A stretch of 64,000 bases of DNA, from the NCBI RefSeq assembly GCF_004295665.1, contig NZ_CP034759.1, forward strand, positions 124,001 through 188,000. The letters are read 5' to 3'. Made by a program: the position numbers and the translations under genes. This stretch comes from Litorilituus sediminis. Lineage in GTDB: Bacteria > Pseudomonadota > Gammaproteobacteria > Enterobacterales > Alteromonadaceae. Below, piece by piece: positions 25,877 to 34,484 of the stretch; the stretch's first letter is position 1; each line of letters starts with the position of its first letter. The notes beneath the pieces were generated by a model. That model saw nothing but the letters and a program-made list of their open reading frames with translations, did not search any database and had not been told where the DNA came from.

Positions 25877-28800
25877 TTGTCTGATTTCTCCTCTGCTGAT
25901 ACTGATAAACAATCAGTACCTGATCTACAATCTTTATTTGACCTATTACCACAAGTTAAACAGTGTGATGTTTTTCGCTTGAAAAAACGCTTAATTAACA
26001 TTAAAAGAATGACAAACGCGAAGGGCAAAGAGCATTCGATAAAAAAGCTCGAGCAGCAGAGCAAACAAGTATTTCAAGCCATTTGTCAATCAATCAGTGA
26101 AAAGCAATATAAAATAGATAACAGCCCTCAAATTACCTATCCTGAAGGCTTGCCAATTTCCGAAAGTGCCGAGCAGATTGCTAAGGCAATTTCTGAAAAC
26201 CAAGTAGTTATTATTGCCGGTGAAACTGGCTCAGGTAAAACCACACAAATACCTAAAATTTGTTTAGCGCTAGGGCGTGGTGTGGATGGACTTATTGGTC
26301 ATACCCAACCAAGACGAATTGCTGCTAGAACGGTTGCTAATCGCATTGCTGAAGAGCTCAATTCAAAGCTGGGTGAACAGGTCGGTTATAAGGTTCGTTT
26401 TAAAGATCAAGTCAGTGAAAAAAGTTATATTAAACTGATGACTGATGGTATTTTGCTGGCGGAAATGCAAAAAGACAGACTGCTTCGTCAGTACGATACC
26501 ATTATTATCGATGAAGCGCATGAGCGCAGTTTAAATATTGACTTTATTCTCGGCTACCTAAAACAAATTTTAGTTAAAAGACCTGATTTAAAAGTTATTA
26601 TCACCTCTGCAACCATTGACCCACAACGATTCGCTAATCACTTTGCTGATAGTTCAGGAAAGCCAGCACCAGTTATTGAAGTATCAGGTCGAACTTACCC
26701 AGTAGAGATGCGTTATCGACCGTTAAATGAAAGCTCAGATGACGATGATGGCTCTCCTGAGAGCGTTGATGTTATCTCGGGTATTTTAAATGCTGTGGAT
26801 GAACTGTCGCTAGAAAGCCATGGCGATATTCTTATTTTCCTTAATGGTGAGCGGGAAATTCGTGATACCGCTGCAGCATTAATCAAAGCTAACTTAAAGC
26901 ATACACAAATTTTACCCTTATACGCTAGGTTAACCATTGCTGAGCAAAATAGAATTTTTAAGCCACATAGCGGGCGAAATATTGTCTTGGCAACTAACGT
27001 TGCTGAAACCAGTTTAACTGTACCAGGTATTAAGTATGTTATTGACCCGGGTACGGCGAGAATTTCGCGCTATAGCTATCGAACTAAAGTTCAGCGATTA
27101 CCTATTGAGCCTGTATCACAAGCTAGTGCCAACCAAAGAGCAGGGCGCTGTGGACGTGTTTCTGAAGGTATTTGTATTCGTTTATACAGTGAAGATGACT
27201 ACAATAATCGCGATGAATTTACCGATCCAGAAATATTACGTACTAATTTAGCTACCGTTATTTTACAAATGCTGGCGCTAGATTTAGGCGATATAAGCCA
27301 GTTCCCTTTTGTAGAAGCGCCAGATAATCGCAATATCAATGATGGTATGCGCTTATTGGAAGAGCTTGCTGCAATTGAATCAAGCCAGAAAAAACAAGGG
27401 AACAAAAACGCTAAGAAAAATGCCGAAAACATTACCCAGCTAACCAAAGCAGGGCGTTTATTATCAAAATTCCCTATTGACCCTCGTTTAGCGAAAATGG
27501 TACTAACGGCCATTGATTTTGGTTGTCTTGAACAAGTACTTATTATTGTTAGTGCCTTAAGTATTCAAGACCCACGAGAAAGGCCACACGAGAAGCAACA
27601 AGCCAGTGATGAAAAGCATAACCGCTTTAAAAATAAGCAATCTGACTTTGTTAGCTTACTTAACTTATGGCATTACTTGAGTGAACAGCAACGCGCTTTA
27701 TCGCAAAATCAATTTAGAAAGTTATGCCAAAAAGAATATTTGTCATACATTCGCATTCGCGAGTGGCAAGACATTTTTAGTCAGTTAAAACTCACCTTAA
27801 AAGAACAAAAAATTGCCTTAACACGAATTGATTATCAGTTTGAGCTTAAGCAAGAGAACAATAAAGCACTTGAGCAAGAGCAAGCGAATGCCTTAGTGCC
27901 CGTGCATCAAGCGTTATTATCAGGCTTGCTAAGTCATATTGGCCAACTGGATGAAGACAGGGAATTTAAGGGCGCACGCGGTAGCAAGTTTTATGTATTT
28001 CCAGGCTCTGGCCTTGCGAAAAAGCCACCTAAATGGCTGATGTCGGCTGAGCTTGTCGAAACCAGCCGTTTATTTGCTCGTATGAATGCTAAGATTGAAC
28101 CACAGTGGTTAGAAGGGCTGGCTGAGCATTTAGTTAAACGACATTACAGCGAACCGCATTGGGAGAAGAAACAAGGCGCAGTGATGGCGCTAGAGCAAGT
28201 GACCCTTTACGGTTTGAGTATTGTTAGTAAAAGAAAAGTTAACTTTAATCAAATTGAGCCAGAGACTTGTCGGCAATTATTTATTCGCGAAGCCCTAGTT
28301 AATGGTGATTGCTTTATAAAAGAGGCGTTTTTAAAGCACAATCAACAATTGGTCGCGAGCATTGAAGCATTAGAGCAAAAAGCGCGTCGTAAAGATTTTC
28401 TTATTGATGAACAGCAGCTTGTTGATTTTTATGATGAAAAACTACCTGAGCAAGTGATTTGTCAACGCAGCTTTTTGTCATGGTGGAAAAAGGCCAAGCA
28501 ACAAGAGGCAAATCTGCTCAATTTCACTAAGGCATTTTTACTTAATGAAAGCTCTCAAACCTTAAATAAGCAAGAGTACCCAGATACTTGGCAGCAACAG
28601 CAGTTAACTTTACCACTTAGTTATCATTTTAGTCCTGGCGATATTGATGATGGTATATCAGTCATTATTCCGATTGCTTTGCTTAATCAAGTGCAAGTAG
28701 AGGGCTTTGATTGGCTTATTCCGGCATTGCGCTTTGATTTAGCGGTTGCCTTGATAAAAGCATTGCCTAAAACATTAAGACGAAATTTTGTACCAGCGCC

Positions 28801-29962
28801 AAACTACGCTGAGGCTTGTTTAGCTAATATGAGCCAAGAGCAGGGCAGCTTTTATCAAGCCTTAGCCAAACAGTTATTACGTATGACAGGCGTTAGATTG
28901 CCTGAAGATGTTTGGCAAGAGGTTGATTTACCTGCGCATTTAACCATGAATTTTCAGGTGGTAAATGAAAAAGGTAAGCTACTAAAACAGGCAAGAGATT
29001 TAAACCAGTTAAAAGCCGAGCTGCAAGGTAAGGTGAAAGCCTCTATTAAAAAGGTTGCAGAAAAAGGCATTGAGCAGTCAGGGTTAACGCAATGGAGTTT
29101 TGATAATTTACCGACAGGTTATGAGAAAAAAGTCGCTAATATAACCATTAAAGCATTTCCTGCGCTGGTTGATCATAAAAACAGTGTCGCTATTGAATTG
29201 TTTGAACAAGAAGAGCATGCTCAACAGGCCATGTTAAAAGGTGTTAGCCGTTTAATTTTATTAAATATTCCTTCGCCGATTAAATACCTTCAGCAAAAGC
29301 TACCGAACAAGGCGAAATTGGGCTTGTATTTTAACCCCTTTGGTTCAATTAATGATTTATTGCAAGACTGTATTCAAGGGGCTTGTAATCATTTGGTGCA
29401 AGTCTTTATTAATCAACACCAAGCACAAGGGCTTGATGGTTTACCTCGAAGCCAAGCACAATTTGAAAAGTGTGCTGATTATGTGCGGGCTGAAATAGCA
29501 GATACGGTACTGTCGGCGGCAATCAAAGTAGAAAAAGCGCTTAGCTTACGTCATGACATAGGCAAAAAACTTAAGGGCAGTGTGCCGCTTAATGTTATTC
29601 AATCACATGGCGATATTAAGCAGCAGTGTGAGCAGTTGATTTTTAAAGGCTTTGTTGAAGCAAGTGGTATTGAACGTCTTGATGATGTCATTCGTTATTT
29701 ACAAGGTATTTTAAGGCGATTGGAAAAGTTACCTATTGACCCGAATCAGGATAGATTAAAGATGATAGAGGTTGATAAAGTTGTACAAGCGTACCAAAGC
29801 ATATTGGCAAAACAACGTAAAGATAAGCCAATAAGTGATGATTTATTGCAAACGCAATGGCAAATAGAGGAGTTAAGAATTTCTTTATTTGCTCAGAACT
29901 TAGGTACATCAGTACCTATATCTGTTAAACGGATCATGAACCATTTAAAGGCATTTGCGTAA
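25877..29962 (+). CDS. hrpA: DEAH-box ATP-dependent RNA helicase HrpA
   Basis: HrpA is a large RNA helicase that acts on stalled ribosomes and RNA structures. The 1361-residue product shows Walker A GETGSGKT (about 115–122), the DEAH box (212–215), the SAT motif (ITSATID) and motif VI QRAGRCGR. The OB-fold/HA2 region and a long DUF3418 C-terminus follow. The length matches HrpA rather than the shorter HrpB. The start is a TTG at 25877: residues before the first ATG (26008) align with HrpA N-termini, so the ATG start would truncate it. It stands alone, with a PilZ gene 82 bp downstream. Confidence 0.94.
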   Translation: MSDFSSADTDKQSVPDLQSLFDLLPQVKQCDVFRLKKRLINIKRMTNAKGKEHSIKKLEQQSKQVFQAICQSISEKQYKIDNSPQITYPEGLPISESAEQIAKAISENQVVIIAGETGSGKTTQIPKICLALGRGVDGLIGHTQPRRIAARTVANRIAEELNSKLGEQVGYKVRFKDQVSEKSYIKLMTDGILLAEMQKDRLLRQYDTIIIDEAHERSLNIDFILGYLKQILVKRPDLKVIITSATIDPQRFANHFADSSGKPAPVIEVSGRTYPVEMRYRPLNESSDDDDGSPESVDVISGILNAVDELSLESHGDILIFLNGEREIRDTAAALIKANLKHTQILPLYARLTIAEQNRIFKPHSGRNIVLATNVAETSLTVPGIKYVIDPGTARISRYSYRTKVQRLPIEPVSQASANQRAGRCGRVSEGICIRLYSEDDYNNRDEFTDPEILRTNLATVILQMLALDLGDISQFPFVEAPDNRNINDGMRLLEELAAIESSQKKQGNKNAKKNAENITQLTKAGRLLSKFPIDPRLAKMVLTAIDFGCLEQVLIIVSALSIQDPRERPHEKQQASDEKHNRFKNKQSDFVSLLNLWHYLSEQQRALSQNQFRKLCQKEYLSYIRIREWQDIFSQLKLTLKEQKIALTRIDYQFELKQENNKALEQEQANALVPVHQALLSGLLSHIGQLDEDREFKGARGSKFYVFPGSGLAKKPPKWLMSAELVETSRLFARMNAKIEPQWLEGLAEHLVKRHYSEPHWEKKQGAVMALEQVTLYGLSIVSKRKVNFNQIEPETCRQLFIREALVNGDCFIKEAFLKHNQQLVASIEALEQKARRKDFLIDEQQLVDFYDEKLPEQVICQRSFLSWWKKAKQQEANLLNFTKAFLLNESSQTLNKQEYPDTWQQQQLTLPLSYHFSPGDIDDGISVIIPIALLNQVQVEGFDWLIPALRFDLAVALIKALPKTLRRNFVPAPNYAEACLANMSQEQGSFYQALAKQLLRMTGVRLPEDVWQEVDLPAHLTMNFQVVNEKGKLLKQARDLNQLKAELQGKVKASIKKVAEKGIEQSGLTQWSFDNLPTGYEKKVANITIKAFPALVDHKNSVAIELFEQEEHAQQAMLKGVSRLILLNIPSPIKYLQQKLPNKAKLGLYFNPFGSINDLLQDCIQGACNHLVQVFINQHQAQGLDGLPRSQAQFEKCADYVRAEIADTVLSAAIKVEKALSLRHDIGKKLKGSVPLNVIQSHGDIKQQCEQLIFKGFVEASGIERLDDVIRYLQGILRRLEKLPIDPNQDRLKMIEVDKVVQAYQSILAKQRKDKPISDDLLQTQWQIEELRISLFAQNLGTSVPISVKRIMNHLKAFA

Positions 29963-30044
29963 CTTGACCTTAAAGCTTGTGTTGACACTAATAGCTTAGC
30001 TCAGTATAAATGTCTTGGTCAGTATTAGATACATGGGAGCAGTA

Positions 30045-30344
30045 ATGGCGAGTTATGATGATAAGCGAAACTTTTATCGAATGATGTTAAACACGGAGGT
30101 CGTGGTAACTATTATTGATGATGAAGTGAATACTCAAGTGACGGCAACGTGCCGAGATTTGAGTGCAACAGGGATGGCGCTTGAGATGGAACATCCGTTA
30201 GATATTGCCACCTGTGTACGAGTCAAGGTTGATTCTGCCAGCAATCAAGTTCAAGCACTCGATGCAAGTGGTCGAGTGGTCCGTGTTGAAGAAGAGAGTA
30301 AAGATTGTTATCTCATCGGCATTACCATTGAAGAGATAGATTAA
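30045..30344 (+). CDS. PilZ-domain protein
   Basis: This 99-residue single-domain protein has the c-di-GMP-binding signature of PilZ: an RxxxR motif (RNFYR, about 8–12) and DLSATGMAL (about 39–47). Such stand-alone PilZ proteins transmit c-di-GMP levels to motility or secretion machinery. The ATG at 30045 has GGGAG five bases upstream, better than the upstream TTG (30015) or ATG (30033). Other c-di-GMP-related genes in the window lie at 7972 and 11771. Confidence 0.85.
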   Translation: MASYDDKRNFYRMMLNTEVVVTIIDDEVNTQVTATCRDLSATGMALEMEHPLDIATCVRVKVDSASNQVQALDASGRVVRVEEESKDCYLIGITIEEID

Positions 30345-30350
30345 TTAATA

Positions 30351-30381
30351 AAGGCGGTTTACTTAGTAAACCGCCTTTTTA
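30351..30381. terminator. Bidirectional terminator between PilZ and rlmI
   Basis: A perfect 13-bp stem (AAAGGCGGTTTAC and its complement) with a 3-base TTA loop is followed by T residues on the plus strand and preceded by A residues. It serves the two convergent genes. Confidence 0.9.
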
Positions 30382-30383
30382 CA

Positions 30384-31574
30384 TTATTCCACCTGGCAAA
30401 CTAAGCCTTTAAGGTAGTAGCCTTCTGGGTAGTTTGAGGCGATAGGGTGATCTGCTGCTTGTTGTAAGCGCTCAACAAAATAGACATTACGCTTGGCGTC
30501 AAGGGCAGCATCGGCAACCACTTTTTGGAATAAGCTAGCGTCCATTAATCCAGAGCATGAAAAGGTTAATAAGGTGCCGCCTGGTTTCAGTAATTGCATA
30601 GCAAGCATGTTTATATCTTTATAACCTCGACAAGCACCGGTTAGTTGCGCTTTAGACTCAACAAATTTAGGTGGGTCGAGAATTATCATGTCAAAGCTTT
30701 GTTTTTCTTCACGGTAACGACGTAGCAATTTAAAAACATCTTCTTTTATAAATTCGACTTGTTTGTCGGATAAATTATTTAATGCTAAGTTACGCTTACC
30801 CATATCTAATGCCGCTTGTGATACATCGACATTAATGACTTTTTCAGCATCATTAGCAGCACAGTGCAATGAGAAGGTGCTGGTATAAGAGAAGCAATTG
30901 AGTACTGTTTTCCCTTTACCATATTTACCTGCAACAACGCGTGAATCGCGCTGATCTAAATAAAAGCCCGTTTTATGACCATTAGCAACATCAACGTGAA
31001 TTTTAATACCGTGTTCTTCAATAACGCATTCAGTAGAGTCTAGCGGCTCAGTTAACCAACCTGTTGTCGGCTCAAGACCTTCTTTTTTTCTGACATCAAC
31101 ATCAGAGCGCTCATAAATATGACAGCCTGGGTAGAGCTCCTTTAAGCAGTCTACTAAAGTAAATCGGTGAAAGTCTGCACCAGCACTTAATAGCTGACAA
31201 ACAATAAAGTTATCGTATTTATCTATGGTAATGCCGGGCAGACCATCAGATTCGCCGGCAATTAATCGATAGCCTGTTAGCTTTCCTTGTGCAATAAACC
31301 AGTCTCTTCTCGCTTGCGCATTGGATAATTTTTGTAAGAAGAAATCTCTATCAATTTGCTGATGTTCATCAAAACTCCATACTCTTACACGAATCTGTGA
31401 GTCTGGAGAATAGGCGCCTTTTGCTAACCATTTTCCTTTACTATCAAAGATATCTACGGTTTCCCCAAGCATAGGTTTACCTTTGATCTTATTGACAGCT
31501 TTTGAGAAAACCCAAGGGTGTCGGCGTAATAAAGATTTCTCTCTTCCAACATTTAAATAAATTCTTGATGACAT
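30384..31574 (-). CDS. rlmI: 23S rRNA m5C1962 methyltransferase
   Basis: RlmI methylates C1962 of 23S rRNA using S-adenosylmethionine. The 396-residue protein starts [24 protein letters not shown], an N-terminal PUA domain matching the known RlmI start. An upstream extension to 31691 would add 39 unrelated residues. The Rossmann methyltransferase domain has [14 protein letters not shown] and the catalytic motifs DPPKFVESK and SCSG with its cysteine. It is divergent from the acylphosphatase gene. Confidence 0.93.
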   Translation of the reverse strand: MSSRIYLNVGREKSLLRRHPWVFSKAVNKIKGKPMLGETVDIFDSKGKWLAKGAYSPDSQIRVRVWSFDEHQQIDRDFFLQKLSNAQARRDWFIAQGKLTGYRLIAGESDGLPGITIDKYDNFIVCQLLSAGADFHRFTLVDCLKELYPGCHIYERSDVDVRKKEGLEPTTGWLTEPLDSTECVIEEHGIKIHVDVANGHKTGFYLDQRDSRVVAGKYGKGKTVLNCFSYTSTFSLHCAANDAEKVINVDVSQAALDMGKRNLALNNLSDKQVEFIKEDVFKLLRRYREEKQSFDMIILDPPKFVESKAQLTGACRGYKDINMLAMQLLKPGGTLLTFSCSGLMDASLFQKVVADAALDAKRNVYFVERLQQAADHPIASNYPEGYYLKGLVCQVE

Positions 31575-31707
31575 AGGTCTATACTTACTTTTAAGTGGCA
31601 GGCTAATGTTCTGCCTAATGAGGTGATTTGCGCCGATTTTAGTCAATGCTAGGCATTGGTGCAAACGAAAATAACAAGATTGGACAGACAAGATAAGAGA
31701 TGAACAT

Positions 31708-31977
31708 ATGAATGTAAGCTATATTGCTCATATATCAGGACGAGTACAAGGTGTTTATTTTCGCGCTTCTAGCCAACAACAAGCAATTGATTATGGCTTA
31801 AGCGGTTACGCAAGGAACTTGGCTGATGGTGATGTTGAGGTATTATTATGTGGCGAAGAAAAAAACATTGAACGTATGCTCGAGTGGCTTGCTCATGGGC
31901 CAGAGCAAGCCGAAGTTACCTCAATTCAACATAAAAAAATACCTTGGCAAGATCATCCTTTTTTCTCGATAGGTTAG
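31708..31977 (+). CDS. Acylphosphatase
   Basis: This 89-residue protein is a complete acylphosphatase, which hydrolyses carboxyl-phosphate bonds. The signature [16 protein letters not shown] (about 11–26) contains the phosphate-loop arginine, and the catalytic asparagine follows in [15 protein letters not shown]. It ends in the usual short tail. It is divergent from rlmI and convergent with the DUF1653 gene. Confidence 0.92.
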   Translation: MNVSYIAHISGRVQGVYFRASSQQQAIDYGLSGYARNLADGDVEVLLCGEEKNIERMLEWLAHGPEQAEVTSIQHKKIPWQDHPFFSIG

Positions 31978-31996
31978 TTGGCTGATAGGCAAATAA

Positions 31997-32209
31997 TTAT
32001 TGGTTAGCAATCAAGGTAAAACGTTTTATTGTTTTACCTTCGCGCTCAATAGTTTCGTCAAACATTGCTAGGGGTCTAACCCAAATGTCATCAGGGGTTT
32101 CTTGTGGGTGGTACACAACAAGGTATTCTTCAGTTTCGCTATGGCGTGCAATATGTAGAACCTTGTAATAACTACCTTTAAAGTGTTGATAAATGCCTGC
32201 TTGTATCAT
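31997..32209 (-). CDS. DUF1653 protein
   Basis: This 70-residue protein is a single DUF1653 domain (GIYQHFKGSYYKVLHIARHSE, YHPQETPDDIWVRPLAMF), a small SH3-like fold of unknown function. AGAGAG precedes the ATG. It lies 22 bp downstream of the lipoprotein gene on the same strand and may be cotranscribed with it. Confidence 0.85.
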   Translation of the reverse strand: MIQAGIYQHFKGSYYKVLHIARHSETEEYLVVYHPQETPDDIWVRPLAMFDETIEREGKTIKRFTLIANQ

Positions 32210-32231
32210 TTTTCTCTCTTCTATTTAACGC

Positions 32232-32663
32232 TTAAAAAGGGTCTTTTAAAATTTTATCTATGTACCATTTACCGTCGCGCTGCAGTATTGATAATCTTTT
32301 TACGTCTTTAAGCCTTTCGTCTTGATAATAACCATCAAAATATATGGTAATAATTGCACTGCCTTTAAATTGTTCTCTAAGCTTAACGCCACTGTCATCT
32401 GGCTTAATTTCGACTTTATCATAGGACATGTTAAATAGGTGGCGTGCTACGGCTTGTGGGGTCTGATAATGCAGGAGTAACCTAGCAAGTTTAGGGTTGC
32501 ACACTAGGGCTGCTTTTTTGACGTCTTTTTCGTTATACAGGGCATTGAAAAATGCTACAGCAACATGTTCTGGGTTATCTACTTTGGTGATTTTATTTTT
32601 ATCTGATTCACAACCAGTCAAAATAAATACGGTAATTAGTATTAAATATCTTAAGTAGGACAT
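32232..32663 (-). CDS. Small lipoprotein of unknown function
   Basis: This 143-residue protein has a lipoprotein signal ending ILTGC (Cys about 18), so it is membrane-anchored. The mature domain (about 30–143), with AVAFFNALYNEKDVKKAA, a central helical part and a final DGKWYIDKIL strand, resembles small NTF2-like or DUF4878-type lipoprotein domains. That is only a fold guess. It is probably cotranscribed with the DUF1653 gene. Confidence 0.7.
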   Translation of the reverse strand: MSYLRYLILITVFILTGCESDKNKITKVDNPEHVAVAFFNALYNEKDVKKAALVCNPKLARLLLHYQTPQAVARHLFNMSYDKVEIKPDDSGVKLREQFKGSAIITIYFDGYYQDERLKDVKRLSILQRDGKWYIDKILKDPF

Positions 32664-32753
32664 GGCAACTCATTTGATTTTTAAACATAAATGATAGCAG
32701 TCATCATAACGTATATTGTTTTCTATCGGCTAGTACATTTTGTGCGGAAATAA

Positions 32754-32779
32754 AAAAAGACACGCAAGCGTGTCTTTTT
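32754..32779 (-). terminator. cysK terminator
   Basis: AAAAAGACACGC and GCGTGTCTTTTT pair perfectly over 12 bp with a 2-base loop, giving a T-run on the minus strand, 23 bp after the cysK stop. Confidence 0.9.
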
Positions 32780-32802
32780 ATCAGAGTAAATGCTTTTTGC
32801 TT

Positions 32803-33798
32803 TTACTGTACTAATTCTTTATCAGAAAAGCTTTCTGCAAATAATGGGCTAGAAAGGTAACGCTCTGCAGAGCTTGGTAAGATCACCACGATATTCTTAC
32901 CTTGATTCTCTGGTGCTTCAGCTAAACGTTTTGCAGCAACTACGGCAGCGCCTGAAGAAATACCGGCTAAAATACCTTCTTCTTTCATTAAGCGGTGAGC
33001 CATATTCATCGCATCTTCATTGCTTACCGTTTCAACGGCATCAACCATTTCTAAATCTAAGTTACCAGGAATGAAACCAGCACCAATACCTTGAATTTTG
33101 TGAGGACCAGGTTGTAACTCTTCACCAGCAAGTGCTTGAGAAATAACAGGAGAGTCTGTTGGCTCAACAGCAACGGTAGTAATTTTTTTGCCTTCAGTTA
33201 ACTTAATGTAACGGCTTGTACCTGTTAATGTACCACCCGTACCAACGCCAGCAACGAAGATATCAATATTACCTTCAGTATCGCGCCAAATTTCAGGGCC
33301 AGTGGTTTCTTCGTGAATTTTAGGGTTAGCTGGGTTGTCAAACTGACCTAATAATACATATTTATCTGGGTTTGACTCAGCAATTTCTTTAGCACGAGCA
33401 ATGGCACCATTCATGCCTTTAGCACCATCAGTAAGTTCTAATTTTGCGCCAAGTGCAGCTAAAAGTTTACGACGCTCTAAGCTCATCGTATTTGGCATAG
33501 TAAGGGTTATGCCATAGCCGCGTGCTGCAGCGACGAAGGCTAGGGCAATACCTGTGTTACCACTGGTAGGCTCTACAATCTCTTTACCTTCAGTTAATAA
33601 GCCTTTTTCTTCTGCATCCCAAACCATGCTTGCACCGATACGGCACTTTACGCTAAAGCTTGGGTTTCTTGCTTCAACCTTTGCATAAACGTTAGCACTT
33701 GCTTGACCATCGCTGTTTTTTTCATTAATAACGCGATTTAATTTCACTAATGGCGTGTTGCCAATAGATGTTGAATTATCTTTGAATATTGTAGACAT
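32803..33798 (-). CDS. cysK: Cysteine synthase A
   Basis: CysK makes cysteine from O-acetylserine and sulfide, using pyridoxal phosphate. The 331-residue fold-type II enzyme has the cofactor lysine at about 51 ([10 protein letters not shown]), the substrate loop TSGNTGIAL and the phosphate-binding [12 protein letters not shown]. It begins [20 protein letters not shown]. Together with the cysDNC genes at 1–4 kb it completes both ends of sulfate assimilation, although it is not linked to them in an operon. Confidence 0.95.
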   Translation of the reverse strand: MSTIFKDNSTSIGNTPLVKLNRVINEKNSDGQASANVYAKVEARNPSFSVKCRIGASMVWDAEEKGLLTEGKEIVEPTSGNTGIALAFVAAARGYGITLTMPNTMSLERRKLLAALGAKLELTDGAKGMNGAIARAKEIAESNPDKYVLLGQFDNPANPKIHEETTGPEIWRDTEGNIDIFVAGVGTGGTLTGTSRYIKLTEGKKITTVAVEPTDSPVISQALAGEELQPGPHKIQGIGAGFIPGNLDLEMVDAVETVSNEDAMNMAHRLMKEEGILAGISSGAAVVAAKRLAEAPENQGKNIVVILPSSAERYLSSPLFAESFSDKELVQ

Positions 33799-33923
33799 TT
33801 TGAAACCCTATGAATTATTTTCATTAACTGTATAAGGTTAGCTAGTTATACTAAAAAAAGAAGTGATATTTTGTTATATCTTATATAGCAAAATGGAATA
33901 GATGGCTAATTATCTAGTATAAA

Positions 33924-33976
33924 ATAGCCGCCATGCCTTAACTTGATTTGATAGTTTAAGCATGGCAAGGGGCTAT
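33924..33976 (-). terminator. Probable terminator of the META-domain gene
   Basis: ATAGCC..GCCATGC..TTAAC pairs with GTT..GCATGGC..GGCTAT to form a long, imperfect stem, followed on the minus strand by TTTTATA. It lies between the META gene stop and the cysK promoter region. Confidence 0.55.
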
Positions 33977-34018
33977 GCACCTTTTACGCTAATAATATCG
34001 ATAAAAGTGCGATATAAA

Positions 34019-34474
34019 TTAGCGCGATATAGTTTGACTGCGACTTGCTTTAAAAACGACTTGGTTGTTTTCGTTATAAAGGTAAAGCATGTCGTGCTTT
34101 ATTTGATAATGCCTTACCTTAGCTAGTGTTTTCAAAAAGCGTGCTTCTTGCGTCATTAAACTTTCAGTACACATTCTTCTGGTGGTTGCCACTTTCGTGA
34201 TTGATAATTTTTCTGCATTTTTATTGTAGCGTGCGGAAATATTATTGCATGAAGCTGAGCCTGCTAGCTTATTTTTCTCTAAAAAAATGAGCTTAGCTGG
34301 GCTTTTATCAATAACTGGTTTGCTGTCAATATACTCAACTAGCCAATGACCTATTAATTGCTGGTTTGCCTTGCCAGGCGGTACTGTTGATGTAGCAGAA
34401 GGCTTGACGTTATTGGCGCAGGCGCTCAAAAATAATATCAGCGTCATAGTTAAAGCGGTGATAGAGGTTTTCAT
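34019..34474 (-). CDS. META-domain (HslJ-like) lipoprotein
   Basis: This 151-residue protein has a lipoprotein signal ending LSAC (Cys about 19). A META domain (about 40–140) carries the marks LIGHWLVEYIDSKPV, LAGSASCNNISARY, a MCTESLMTQEARFL block and a final VFKA strand. META domains occur in heat-shock protein HslJ and other surface proteins of uncertain role. It lies 10 bp downstream of the DUF5916 gene and is probably in the same transcript. Confidence 0.85.
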   Translation of the reverse strand: MKTSITALTMTLILFLSACANNVKPSATSTVPPGKANQQLIGHWLVEYIDSKPVIDKSPAKLIFLEKNKLAGSASCNNISARYNKNAEKLSITKVATTRRMCTESLMTQEARFLKTLAKVRHYQIKHDMLYLYNENNQVVFKASRSQTISR

Positions 34475-34484
34475 AAGCGCTCCT